From the NCBI GenBank assembly GCA_964017195.1, contig OZ024890.1, positions 22,257,201 through 22,321,200 on the forward strand: a stretch of 64,000 nt of DNA. Direction: 5' to 3'. Below, one piece after another: positions 1 through 12,500 of the stretch. Both the position numbers and the translations under genes were made by a program. This stretch comes from Siderastrea radians. Lineage: Eukaryota > Cnidaria > Anthozoa > Scleractinia > Rhizangiidae. Numbering within the stretch: position 1 is the stretch's first letter; each line of letters starts with the position of its first letter. The notes below the pieces were generated by a model. It worked only from the letters and a program-made list of their open reading frames with translations, was not told where the DNA came from and searched no databases.

Positions 1-1569
1 TAAGTAGCTAATGTTGCCCAAAGCCAAAGGGAACTTGGAGAGAAAGCAAACGGCAATTCTGCAGGAATGGGGATTAATGATTATGGAATTCAGAGGACAT
101 GGGGGCAAAGTTCTGTCCATGAATTGAAAGTTTAAATCTGAAAAGGTTTTTACAATAACTTACGTGTTACACAACTATTAAAGAACATTTTTTAAGTTAA
201 ATGCAAGACACAAGCATCGAATCAAGACAATTAATTCAATTCAATGACCCTCTATTTAAATAATACTAAGTCCTCGTGGATTGAGCGGACCGCGTGAGAA
301 ATATAACTGAATACAAACATTTACCAACCAAGAGTAAAAAAAAACATACCTGAAATGATGTACGAGCCATAGACGAAGGAAAAGTGGTTCTTCTATATTA
401 TTTGCATTGAATTTCCATCAGATTGCAAGCCGTTTGCACGTTGGTTCGTCTTATACTAGCTCGCTCGACCGTTAAAAAGATTGTGCTGCCTTCCCGAATG
501 AGCACGAATTGTGGTCAGCGGACGTTTACTACTTAGTGTACACGAACGCTAAAAATAACATGCCCTGAGCAAACGGTCGATTATTTAACTTGGTGAGGTT
601 AGTTCGCATCGCAATGTACCAGCAGAGGCCAGTAGAACGAAATTCAAAGGGTGTAGCACCTACGTTCGCACGAAATACCTCTGACAAACAGGTTTTAGTG
701 GAAATTCAAAAGGAAAAAACCGTACTTAAAGAGATTCTCGTCTGTGTGTTAAAACAAAACAAAACAAAAAAAAAAACGAATAATGTAGACTCCTGATCGC
801 GAGAAGGGCTAGTTTTGCAGCGTTTTTGTATCACGCTCAATTTCTTTTGTTTCAGTCTTATCCACAATCCTCTTCTAAGCAGTACCGGTACCGGGCAATG
901 TTTTTGTTACGCCCACTTCAAACTGGCGGCCGAAAAACGTTTTTAAAGGAAAACAATCTGTCTTCAAAATTCACAGATTGGTTGGATTTAAATCAATTCT
1001 CTGTTGCTTCTCTCAACTGGCACTACCGAAATGTTAGTTTTTAATAATTAACCAAATATTCGTCTACACACAAACTGCGACTTGTTGCTGAAGCCAAACA
1101 GTAAAACAGTACTTAATTTTAAACATGTGAATAGGTTGTTCAAGATAATGAAAAACGCAGATGTCCCCCATCTTGAAGTGGGTGTTAAAAACTTAGCTTT
1201 GGGTGGGGGGAGGGGGGGTGGGGAGGAACCCCTAAAATCTCGATGGGCGATGTGCAGCAAATGTCTTGAAACAATTACACTATTTCGGAGCACAATATGT
1301 GATTTTTTTCTACCCTGTTTCAGGCCTGGCCCAAAATCTAACGCCCCTTATCAAAACTGCCCCAAAAAGGATCACAACCACCTAGGAACTGCTTCAATTT
1401 ACGTAAAACGTTTGAGAAGGGCTTCAAATTCTCTATATTAATCAAAAGATCATTCTCAAGGGATGAAAATAGTAAAAAGTAGCTTCGTCTAAAGACCATA
1501 CCCAATTCCAGACCATAACTCGAAAACTTTACCCTAATTCAGACCAAAACGACACAAAATCATTACCTT
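1..1569. other. Intergenic, no gene recognised
   Basis: Short open frames here have no recognisable domain, no codon pattern and no splice context that would support a gene. A G-rich run lies at about 1203-1226. I see no repeat with clear ends in this stretch. Confidence 0.5.
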
Positions 1570-2440
1570 TGAGGCCGCCCACTCCTATCTGGCTTTTATG
1601 TAGAAGGTTTTTGCAGTCTCCCTTTTTGATTTTCATGTCGTTTACAAGGTTTAGGCAATCTCTCTGTTTTACTTTCTTTCTACAATCTCCCTTTTTTACA
1701 TTTGTGGGGAGCAAGGTTGGTGTAGCGGTGGGAGCACTTGCCTCCCACCTCTGTGACCCGGGTTCGGTTCCAGTGGTTGGCACGTGGGTTGAGTTTGTTG
1801 TTGGTTCTGCCCTTGCTCCGAGGGGTTTTTTTTAGAGTTCTCCAAATTTTTTTCCCTCCACAAAAACCAACACTTCCAAATTCCAATTCAACCTGGACGT
1901 CAAGTGTTTACACATGATGTTTGGTCCTCACACTACGACGCTAAATTTGGTTTACCTTTTTTTTTTTACTTCATATGTTAGATACATATTCTTGAATGTA
2001 TCCCTTTTCCAATTTACACGCTATTTGCATTGTCTGGCCAGTCTCCCTTTTTCCATTTACATGATTTTTACAGGATTTGGGCCACCAAATTTACATCTTA
2101 TTTACAGGGTATAGAACAGCCCCATATTTCTCATTTTCATGTTCTTTACATGTTTTGTTTAAAAAATTTACAGGATATTTACAAAGAAGATACTGTAAAT
2201 TTGTTCCCCAAAATTTACATGTTATTTACATGGTTCTTTAAGTTATAAGGGTTAAAGGGGACCACGTAAATCCATTTTTACAACAAATTTACAGCTTCTC
2301 CTTAACATGTAAAAAAGCATGCAAATTCAATTTACAAAATGCCAACATGTAAATGTAAATTTACAAAACATGTAAATTAGGATTTGCATGTTGTAAATTA
2401 CGATTTACATGTGCATGTAAATTTTCAACTTTTCCAGTGT
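1570..2440. repeat. Diffuse degenerate tandem repeat, interrupted by a SINE
   Basis: The region repeats the theme 'cagtctccctttt' followed by 'tttaca' at irregular spacing (about 1613-1700 and 1995-2240), then becomes a dense cluster of 'atttacatgtaaat'-like partial palindromes (2270-2430). The SINE at 1707-1885 separates two blocks of the same motif, which implies the SINE inserted into an older tandem array. No coding potential is visible. Confidence 0.55.
1707..1885 (+). mobile_element. tRNA-derived SINE
   Basis: A tRNA-like head shows an A-box-like segment (TGGTGTAGCGGTGGG, about 1719) and a B-box-like segment (GGGTTCGGTTCC, about 1760) about 40 bp apart, as in RNA polymerase III promoters. 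It is followed by a tRNA-unrelated body and a T-run. There is no good acceptor-stem pairing and no mature 3' end, so I call it a SINE and not a functional tRNA gene. The 3' boundary is approximate. Confidence 0.65.
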
Positions 2441-3494
2441 TATATTCAATTAGATTTTAGCTCTGCAGACCACGCAAAACAGAAAACCTTCTAGAATGCT
2501 TAGATCACGAGCTGAGAAACAAAATGACGTATAATTAACAGCTTATTTAAAAAATAGGAAAGCGGAAAGCTACAGACGTTGAAAAGTTTGTGTTAAGAAC
2601 TTTTTCCGAGTAAATACATGGGTTACTTGCTTCCAACCTCGGGAGAATGTTGAACGCAAGGACTAAAGCACTGTTTGCTAAATATACCAATTCATAGTCA
2701 AGGATCATAGGGTCATGCCCTAAAATAATAAAACATGTCACCCCACTTTTATGCAATTTAGTGAAAGATGCCGCATGCTTTCTGTTCTCAATATTTTTTG
2801 AATAATGCAAAGAATGAGTGGTCACCACCAGAGAATAGACGAAGGAAAAAGGGGGTCCTGAATCTCCAAGATTGCTCGACTTTCGGTTATAGGGGAAGTT
2901 TTCAAAATTGTTTCCCTGTTTGCGTTTTCAGTTATGTCCAGGGAACTAATTCATCAAAATTTGTCTCTTTGCCCCCCCTCCCCCCAAAAAAGAACTATAT
3001 TACGGTAGTATTTGTTGCTGCCATTTAGCGTCAAGTCAAGGATCGGACACTAAGGTCGGGAATCGGTTTCGTTCGCTCAGAAGTCGATTCGCTCACCGTC
3101 AATCACTGGTATTGTTAGGTTGATTCTCTCCACGTATGGATTTGTTTCGCTTCCTTTTCTGTCTTTTCGCTCCTCGCCTACCCTGCTCAAACTTTACCTC
3201 TACTTAAATCGGACCACGCCCAAGAGGCCGAAGTTCTGGTCACCATGTTTTTGGTTCTTCTTTCGGAAATGTTCTTTGTAAGTTAAATAGTTCTATTGTT
3301 CACATTTAAAAGGCGCTATATCACGGGTATTTTTATGGCTTGGGGTCAAAATTCAGGATAAATCAAAACTAAGAGCATTTTCTTACGCACAAAATGGTCT
3401 TAGAACTTTAAGAGGAAGAATTCTTGGAAGGAGAACGGAAGACGCGTTGATACTGGTTATGGCTAGACAGGAAGGAAAAATCGCTCGAAAATAA
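2441..3494. other. Intergenic, no gene recognised
   Basis: No ORF with recognisable content and no defined repeat ends. C-rich (about 2972-2992) and T-rich runs are present. Confidence 0.45.
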
Positions 3495-4242
3495 TTAACA
3501 ATTATCCTGCGAAATCGCGCGGAATATCACCTGATACTTAGCCGACGAGGCCGTAGGCCGAGTTGGCTAAATCAGGGGATATTCCGCAAGATTGAGCAGG
3601 ATAATTGTTTTATTATTCAACAAATTCCCATCGCCTACCATTTTCAGAACGAGAAAAACTACGGCTCTATGATAAAAACGCTAAAAGCTAGCAACACATA
3701 AGCTTAATAAAATTAAAAATCAAAACAGAACTTCAAGAAATCGAAGTTTACTACCGTTCACTTAAAAAGAGATTTACAAACTCATGTTTGGAAATTACAA
3801 GACAAAGGGAAAAAAATATTGCTCCCTTACCGAGAATAAGTCCTCTTTCTGTGGATTAAAATCTTTTCAACTTTAGTCTTTACAGCTTTCCGTGAGCAAG
3901 TGTGCTGCTTCGTTCGCAATAGCATTTTCTTGGTTGAGCTCTCACTATGAAAATTCCAAGTCAACCTCTGGATATCTTTGTGAGCTGAAGCAAATACTCG
4001 TTGACTTTTTGAGAGCATTTAATCGTGGAAAGTTTCTTCCAGAGAGTTAAAATTTACGGAGAACACTGCTAAAACTGCCTCGCTTTTCAAAATGGCCGCC
4101 AAACAAGCAATGAAAGAAAATCTGCAGTGCACTTCCAAATATGGTCATTTACGTATATCGCAGGATATCTGTCATGTAGGATGACAGATATTGAGGGCTT
4201 CCTTACCATATATGGGCATAGTGACAATTTGTTGAATAATAA
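3495..4242 (-). repeat. Compound foldback MITE, copy A
   Basis: Nearly identical, in inverted orientation, to 13085-13828. It has two parts. Bases 3495-3608 are a self-complementary hairpin with ends AACAATTATCCTGC and GCAGGATAATTGTT. Bases 3611-4242 are a ~630-bp unit whose ends TTATTATTCAACAAATT are inverted copies of each other. A second small hairpin (ATATCTGTCAT arms) lies at about 4166-4192. A 63-codon minus-strand frame (3827-4018) is kept in both copies with three amino-acid differences, but it has no recognised domain. No transposase is present, so this is a non-autonomous element. Confidence 0.75.
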
Positions 4243-4373
4243 TGTCTAATATCGGTAAATGCGGTAGAGTATCAGATGGATTTGAAAAAGTGGCCTCGCT
4301 CTACCTCTATTCATTAGGTATTAGTCTATTAATGATTCCTGACTGAACCTACCTACCCAACCGCTTAACCCTT

Positions 4374-5124
4374 TAAGGACGGTGCCTCCTTTTGTTTCTG
4401 CGCATACTTTCTGCGCATTTCGGGATATTCGGGTTCCTTAAGAAATTTGCTCCCTAATACAACAATATTTTTGTGCGGTTTGTGTGGAAAAAGAAGATCT
4501 TGGCAGGGGCTATTAGGATCCAAAAAGAAAATTGTGGGTAACCACGCATTTTTCAGAGATAATTGATCTTATATTTGGAAAGAAATTGTCATGCATTCTT
4601 TGCATTTTAATGCGTTTTTAGAATTATGGTTGCCTAATTATCTTTGAAAAATGCGTGGTTACCCACATTTTTCTTTTCAGATTCCAATAACTCTTGCTAG
4701 GATCCACTTTTCTCCCATAGTCATAACCTTTGCAAAAATACCTCTGTATTAGTGGGCACCATCCTTTTAGATTCCAATAACTCTTACTAGGATCCACTTT
4801 CCCCCATAGTCATAACCTTTGCAAAAATACCTCTGTATTAGTGGGCACCATCCTTTTAGATTCCAATAACTCTTACTAGGATCCACTTTCCCCCATAGTC
4901 ATAACCTTTGCAAAAATACCTCTGTATTAGTGGGCACCATCCTTTTAGATTCCAATAACTCTTACTAGGATCCACTTCCCCCCATAGTCATAACCTTTGC
5001 AAAAATACCTCTGTATTAGTGGGCACCATCCTTTTAGATTCCAATAACTCTTACTAGGATCCACTTCCCCCCATAGTCATAACCTTTGCAAAAATACCTC
5101 TGTATTAGTGGGCACCGTCCTTAA
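4374..5124. repeat. MITE with tandemly expanded right end (89-90 bp x ~5)
   Basis: The ends are inverted copies: AAGGACGGTGCC on the left and GGGCACCGTCCTTAAG on the right. An internal palindrome (GTGGGTAACCACGCATTTTT at 4535 and its complement near 4652) forms a hairpin. From about 4680 the segment beginning GATTCCAATAACTC is repeated about five times with 89-90 bp spacing and near identity. A related, unexpanded relative lies at about 52030-52310, sharing the GGTGCCTCCTTTTGTT start and the GCAGAATCC...CGGGCTGA tail also seen at about 5289-5335 here. Confidence 0.7.
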
Positions 5125-5626
5125 GCCCCAAAAACAGCACTAGCTGGGAGAATTTGTTTAAACATCAAGATGCTTCATCCTTGGTGATCATTTCCTTAAT
5201 TCTCGTGAACTGTATGTGTTATAATGCACTGATATGATAAGGAGAAATTTGATGCTTTATGTTATCCGTCTGCGTGGTCCATGCAGGCAGAATCCCTGCC
5301 CCCACCCCCCCGGGCTGATTAGGGTTAAAGCTGAAAGCTTTCACGCGGGCGACAATTTTATTTGAAAATTAGGCCGAAAGTTAATTATTCCATTTTAGAC
5401 AGAGTTAGGCAATAAACTAGTTTTGTTTTCTCAATCAATTTTTGTTGTTCTGACTGCACTGATTACTGATTACTTATTTATTTGTAGTCTAGGGCAGGAG
5501 CACCTATTGTGCGTTAATTTGCAGTGAATGAATTTTCTATTGAAAATGCTCACTGAGTGAAAGCAAAATTGAAATTGTGATTGAAGTCGGGTATGTTAAG
5601 CATGCCTTTAGTCAATGGGTTTCTCT

Positions 5627-5911
5627 GCAAGCCGGGGGGGGGGGGCTCATATAAAAGTGACAGGGAGTGATCCTCCTAAATTTGGAGAAGAACCTCTAAG
5701 AGGTACCAGAATACTGTTTTGTAGGTTTGGTGCGCATAAATTTTCACCCCTAATCCGGGGACCGACTCAGTTGACTGACAATTACTTTCTGTCACATTTT
5801 CCAGCTCAATACCCTAAAAGGTACTGCCATAACTCTGATGGTAGCTACCCTAAAAGGTACGAAGATCACCCCGTCACTTTTATATGGAATCCCCCCCCCC
5901 CCCGGGTCTGC
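5627..5911. repeat. GC-capped MITE
   Basis: A G-run followed by CATATAAAAGTGAC on the left is mirrored by GTCACTTTTATATGG followed by a C-run on the right, giving a ~285-bp inverted-repeat element. The 109-codon frame that spans it is a by-product of the repeat and shows no domain. Confidence 0.6.
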
Positions 5912-6340
5912 AAGCTGTGTGCCAAACATGCATGGCTTGAGTAAGTTTCGTACTGAGATAAAATTATAACATTATTGCAGACTTACATTTGTGGTAGTGA
6001 TCGAAGTGAAAAAGTTATTCAAGCAATTAACTTAGCCGTGCCTGCGCGCACGGACCTCGATGAGCACCTCTTGTTAAAGGTTACCTATGAAATGATTTTT
6101 AATGAACAAAACCTGCATAATAATTATGATGCTTATAATTTGAGAGGTTCAAAAGAACTGGAACGCTGAAGTGTTTTCGACCTACATCCAAAGGGAATTT
6201 TTGTTTGCTACTCGGCAAAAAATCATCCACCCTTGCAACTGTTTGCCTATTCCGCTGATCATTGGTTACTGTCATGGCATGCCTAGGCCAAATTTACAAT
6301 GGTGTAGCCGTTTACATGCTAAATAAAGTGTTGTTCAGTA

Positions 6341-6537
6341 GAAGCCTACTTTAGTTAGCCATGACACCCATTTCAAAGTTATTGAGACCCTTGTCCTCAA
6401 TATCACGCTCTACCTAAAAGCTAATATCGAATGCTAAATACAATTTGTCTTTCGGTGGAGAGAAAGAAGGTTGTTTTTTTCTTGGCGTCAACATCAGAGC
6501 GCTTTGATGTACAAGAAGTCCACTCCTAGGCTCCACA
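6341..6537 (+). promoter_or_regulatory. Conserved upstream region of collagen copy 1
   Basis: These 197 bp align with few differences, ending at the ATG, to 31107-31303 upstream of copy 3 (shared blocks include TTTAGTTAGCCATGACACC and TTGGCGTCAACATCAGAGCG). Weaker similarity extends further up ('aatcatccacccttgca' at about 6223 and 30989). The block probably contains the core promoter and 5' UTR. I see no clear TATA box, so the transcription start is not placed. Confidence 0.55.
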
Positions 6538-9500
6538 ATGAAATTTTCCCCAGCAGTACCAACTCGCCTCAGTATGTCCATGTGTTTCGTGGCTGTCGTT
6601 CTGATGTTATCCGTCTGTGTGGTTCAAATCTTTGCGAGAGATGAAACTCTGGAAGAACTGCATAGAGAAAGCCAAGTGACTGCTGAATCTGTTGAAAAAC
6701 AGTCGTTGTATCAAGATCGAGGATTAGACATCGCAAAACTACTGCAAGCCATGGAAGAACGGTAATCTTTATGAAAATGTCAACCAACTAATTTAAAAGT
6801 TGAAGGCAGGTTTAGATACGTTTAGTTTATTTTCTTACATTACTCACGTCAAGTTCATAACTGAAAAAGTGCTTCGAACGTCCGGAAACACCTAAAGAAA
6901 TGCTCATGCACTACACAAACTAATTTGTAACAATTGTTTCAAACAATTTAGACTTTCCACAAACACAACAAACCAGTGCAAATTCCTTCTCACACCTAAG
7001 GTTTGAAACAATGGATGAAAGGATTGAGCCGATCGACGTCTCAATATATTACATAAAATACGAGACAAATCATTTTTGCAAGTTAAATGTAGCAAGGAAC
7101 TTATGCACAAAAGCCATCTAGAAAACTAAAAAGGGACTGAGATAACCCACGAAATTTATGCTATTGATATGCAATATTTCAATCAGTAATCAAGAACAAA
7201 AAATAGTTGCTGGTTAAAGGTTTCGTTGAAGCAAAGGTTGTTTTTAATTTGAAGTGAAAACTACGTGGACGAGTGTGGTTTGGGGTTGTGGTGGGTGGTT
7301 TATTGCTCTATTTACTAATCACCAAGTTCGATTCCTAGTTTTCCCCACATTCATTCATTTACATTCTCCACACATTTCCTTTGCTGTTGTCGCAGTATGC
7401 TTTTCAGAGAAAAGATTCTCCAATGTGTTCAGTGTCTTCTCTCATTGCAGGCATAACAAAACTGCCAGCTTGATGAGTAAACAACTGCGAGAGCTGGAAA
7501 AGAAGTAAGGGCAATGTTTCAACCATCTACTAATTACAAGTGCTTCTTTTGTGAGAAAATTAGCTCTCCTGCTGGGATAGTAAAGATTCCCTTACAGTAT
7601 GTCTCTTTCATTGCAGGCATAACAAAACTGAGAGCTTGATGAATAAACAATTGCAGGAACTGGAGAAGAAGTATGCAAATGTTAATAATTACAAGGGCCA
7701 CTTTTATGAGATAAAGTAATTCTTTATAACGAATTCGCCATCCAAAAACATCTAAATACATATGTATTGCTCAAAGACTTGTTACATTTTCAATCACGAA
7801 ATAAGATTAAAAGGAAATTGTTCCACAAACTCATGCATTGAACACCGTAATTAATCAGGTCACCTTTTAAAACTATATTTAACTGGAAAAAGTTGATGTA
7901 TGTGCTCAATAACACTATCTGACGACAGCAAAGTCCTGCCGGTCACTTCTCAGTCACAGAAACGCACTTGTTTTCCTTCCCATAAACGGTTAAAAAGAAA
8001 ACTCATTTCCTAGAGTCCATATCGAGTATTTTAGTCAGCACAGCCGAACGATGAATGCTCAAACCCGAGGACCAACCCCTTACCCTTTTATATACCATTT
8101 TTGACAGAAAAGGTACCCCTCTTTTATACCTTCCATTGAAAAATAGTACCCCTTTCACATAACTACTAAAGAACACTGCATCCCTTTTCTAAACCCTTGG
8201 AATGCAGTTAATGAACTATATTAGAGGTGAAGAGTATTACGGGAGAGATGTTAACCAAAAACAATATCATTGCCTACTCGAAATATTTTCACTTAAGGCC
8301 CTTTTAAATACCTAAATAATAGATTTCCCTACCCTTTCATTTATTAAGCTCGTGGAATCCCTACCTTTTTATATACCTGAAGCCTGAAAACGGTACCCCT
8401 TTCGGGCGGAGCCTCCCCGTATAGGCCATTATAAGGAGTACCTCCCCCGGCTCCGAGGGAGAAAATTTCCTTGACAAAGTCAGACCAAATAAAACTGCAT
8501 CAACGCCCCCTCCTTGTTATGACCGGATACAATACACATATAAAATCAACCGATGTTGTTAGCCGTGACTACACATGTGTCAATGACACTGTTTTTTTTT
8601 CGGTTTGCTAGAATTTTTGCTGGCTGCAACAGTGACGAAACGAAAAATCATTGATTAGTGTTTTATTCATATCTTTTATATACTAGCCTTTATTTTCCTC
8701 GTTATGTAGACTTGATGCGTTGCTGCGTTTACCATCCAGACCAGTTGGCTTGCCGCTTTGGGCCTACATTCTTGGTTAGTAAAGAACAAACCTTTCTATG
8801 ATAACTTTCTTTGTCTCATTGCAACACTGATATCATGACAAATTCAGCAGTGATTGCAATTAACAAAAACAACATATATTTTTAAATACTTTTGTGTTTC
8901 CACCGAGTAATTCTCATCTAACTATACTGACAGGTAGCTGATTACCATCAAATATCACAGGTTACTATATGTGACAATTGAGTTGGAAAATATTTTTTTC
9001 TTCCCCGAATAAAGAATGTGTTATGTGTTACGTTTCTTACTTGAAAACCGTTGAATTAAAATTGAATAAATTATAGAAGCCCTCTCAATATCCCTTGCCC
9101 ATTTGTGCCTGGTTTTTCGTGTATTTCAGGGCAAAAAAGCGGAAATAAAGCTATGGGACCACCCGGGCCTCCAGGACCAACTGGAAAGACTGGAAGCCCT
9201 GGAAAAAATGGAAGGTCTGGAAAAATTGGACCAAAAGGTACGTACATAAATGAATGAATGCGGTTATGAACAAAATACATATAGATAGCACTACTGCTCG
9301 ATGCAATAAAGAAAAGATGTTAACAGACGGAGCTAAAAGACGCCGGCAAACGAAACCAGTCAGAGTTAAGACAAACAGATAAATAAATAAATAAATAATT
9401 AACCAATAAATAAATGAATGAATTAATTAATAAACTAAAGTGTCAAAGTATTTAGCACTTAAATACTGTGGACACCGTGAATCTAAGGAGGGAAAGGTAC

Positions 9501-12500
9501 CAGCTACTTTCACCATGCACGCTCATGATCTGTCTTTTTGTCTCTGCATCTATCTTTTTCTGTCTCCCACAGTTCTAGGCAATTTGATTTTAACGGAGCC
9601 CGCGCACGTAGCGTGCCAGCGGAGCACCATTGCTAAGCAAATTTGGTAACCTATCAGGAGGGAGTGATGACCTCGCCGCTCGGCTGGTTCGAGGTGTCTG
9701 GCCATCGTGACGTCACGACGTGAAAAGAGCGCGAGTTTGCCGAGTCTTCAAAAATGGCGCTGGCAACTATGTTAGAGTTCGGGCTACAAACGTATTTTTT
9801 GTGCTACAAAGCTTTCAGCTAAGCTTGTTTTCTTGGGTAATGGAATTTTAGTCATCCCTTTTTTCGATATAGGTGAGTGGCTCTTTGTCTTAACGTTAAA
9901 ATCACACTTAAATAATGTTTTAAGAGTCATGTTTACTCTCTGCGATCGAAGAATTATGCGGTAAAATTGTTATTGTCCGCGTCCCAAAAAGTGTGTTTAT
10001 TTCAGTTATATACCACAGGGAAACTTGAAACTTGGCTACGGACTAGCCTATAGTTTAACAAAAGTACCCAAGTTGAAACAAGTGGTATAGTATTTGCCAA
10101 AAAAATGATCAGTCCGTTTGTTTAGCTGAGTATAATAGAAGGCGAACCTAGAAGGGTATGTTTAGCACTTAAAAGTTAACTTTTCTTACAGTATTTGCTT
10201 CCATCTTCTGTATAAGGAAAGAATAGTGATATTTAATTGCTAGGGAAAGAATAATCGAACTTAGTAAATTTTTGCCACCTCATTTAACCCGTGTAAACTA
10301 CACTTTTGCAGAACAACGTAAAAATCTGAATCAGCTCGCAAATTATGCGGGCGGCTGAGGAAACAAGTCTTCGCTGATCTGGTTCTGTACTTTTTTATGA
10401 AAACTAATAGATATATTTGAGTACCATTTGGGTCAGTGATTCAGTGATTTATTCTCAATACCTCCAGTTCCATCTAGATTCAGTTGCTGTCCAGGTTGCA
10501 TAGTGTTTTAGAAAGAGTTTGACCGTCTACTTGATCCACAACTGACGATGACCGTTTCGCAAATAAATTGAAGTGGTCCTGTCATTTGATTTTCAAAGAT
10601 TAATTAATTTTAAAACAGTCAAACTGAGGACCATTCTAGTAAAGAGAGAGCCTTGTTAACCCTTAACATCAGTAACCTGAGAAAGTTGGCGTTTTAGATA
10701 AACTGTGCTTTTTTTATAATTATTCGATAAGAGATCAGCACAAATTTGGCCGGAAAGCCGGCGTGTCAGCTGTTTTGCCTCGCCTCCAGCAAATGTTGTC
10801 ATCTTTGTCGTTTTTTACAAGATAGTTTAGCAAAGTAAGGAATTACTGTGGTCCATTATTAACTTCGAACCAAGCACGTGAATTCACAGTAAACGTTTCT
10901 TTGTATTGGAGTATTCTTCTCCACATTTTAATGTTTAAAGCCACTGATCATTTTAATGAAATTGTTACGCAATTTTATTTTCCTAAAATTGGAAAGAGTT
11001 TATACATACAAAAGTTATGTTTTTGTCTCCAAGCGACACATCTTAGAGTTTGTGAGATACAGCTTCTGAAAGGTGATCTTGATTACGATTTCAATCGATC
11101 GACCAAAGCGTCCATGAAATCTTTTGAGTCTTATCGCCAATTGGTTATTTTGTTCTGAGGACCAATTTGCATTAAGAATACTTTTTATGTTCTAGCATGC
11201 AGCATACCTTTCGTTCTTTTATTGTTTTGATCTGTTCTTTTTGAGAAACTGGACTGTAAACATTTGCGAGGAAGCCATTTGTTAACTTTCCTTTGAATTT
11301 CCGGGGCAGATTTATATGTGACGTCACGATGGCCAGACACCTCGGTTTTTCATTCGCCAATACCGGCGCTTGTGCCCAGGCCCAAGTTCATCACTCCCTC
11401 CTGTAACCTATCAAGCCAAGAAATTTTGGTAGTGACGTAATAGTCACATCACCTTCCAATAATATGAGGTAGCACACACTTGAGATAACCCTTTGCTGTA
11501 TCCCGCATGGTGACCTGCGTTTTAGCAGAGACAACAAAAGTCAAAAACAATTTCAGTAATGGAAAGAAAAAGTTCAAAAGAATACTCATTTGTGTTTTTG
11601 GTGGAAGGCAAAAAGGTCAAGTTAAGAATTTGCTTTCGAGGACTTCATCTTTGGTGTCGGTTCTGCTGCGAACTCGGTCGGCACAACGCTCAAGTTCACA
11701 GAATTTGTCAGCGGTCCTGACGCCAAACCTAGCAGAGCTAGTGCCTTTTGGTTTTTTCTGTCCACAACCATGGTTTTTGCGGCGGTCCGAACACATTTTC
11801 CCAAGAAAAACACCCGTGTTTATCGTAACACAGTAACTTGCGTAACTCGCATAACATCGAATCGAGTCGTAGTACATCGCTAGAATTCCCAGCATTTGGC
11901 AATGGTTCGGACTTCAAATATAGCAGAGCTAGTACCTCCCGGTATTTTCTGTGTACAACCATGGTCTCTGCAGCGGTCTGAACACATTTCCCCTAGAAAA
12001 ACACCCGTGTATATGTCAATCGAGCTGTGCGATCAATAAACAGCTGTTTAAGTATTAAAATGAAACCCTAATTTGCCGACACAGCAGAAGTTGTGCAGTA
12101 GTTAGCGCGTTCCCTTTTCATTTCCGCGGTTCGACTCTCAGAGGAAGCCAAATTTTTCCCCTTTTTTGCTAATTACTTTAAAAAATGAATAAGTTTCAGC
12201 AATTAAAAAAAGTGGAGCTCCGCTTTTAGGCTTGGCTAAATCTATATACTATTTTTCTCAATGAATATTAATCTGTGATCACGAAGATTTAAACTCTTAA
12301 ATGCATTGTTAAGTTTCCTCAAGGAAGATCTTCAGAAAAATAGTTTCCTTTAAGAGTAATTTAATTTCTTTCGCCCTTTGTCCCTTTGCAAAATTTATTT
12401 AATTTTAGGCATTTTTCATGTGAAACCATGATTTTCAAAAAGCCTTGCTGAAATAAACAGAGCTGTTATATGTTCTTCTAAATTAACACCGCGCATTAAT

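Noticed and set aside
1707..1790. tRNA gene
   Set aside because: A- and B-box-like segments are present but there is no acceptor stem or mature end; a SINE explains it.
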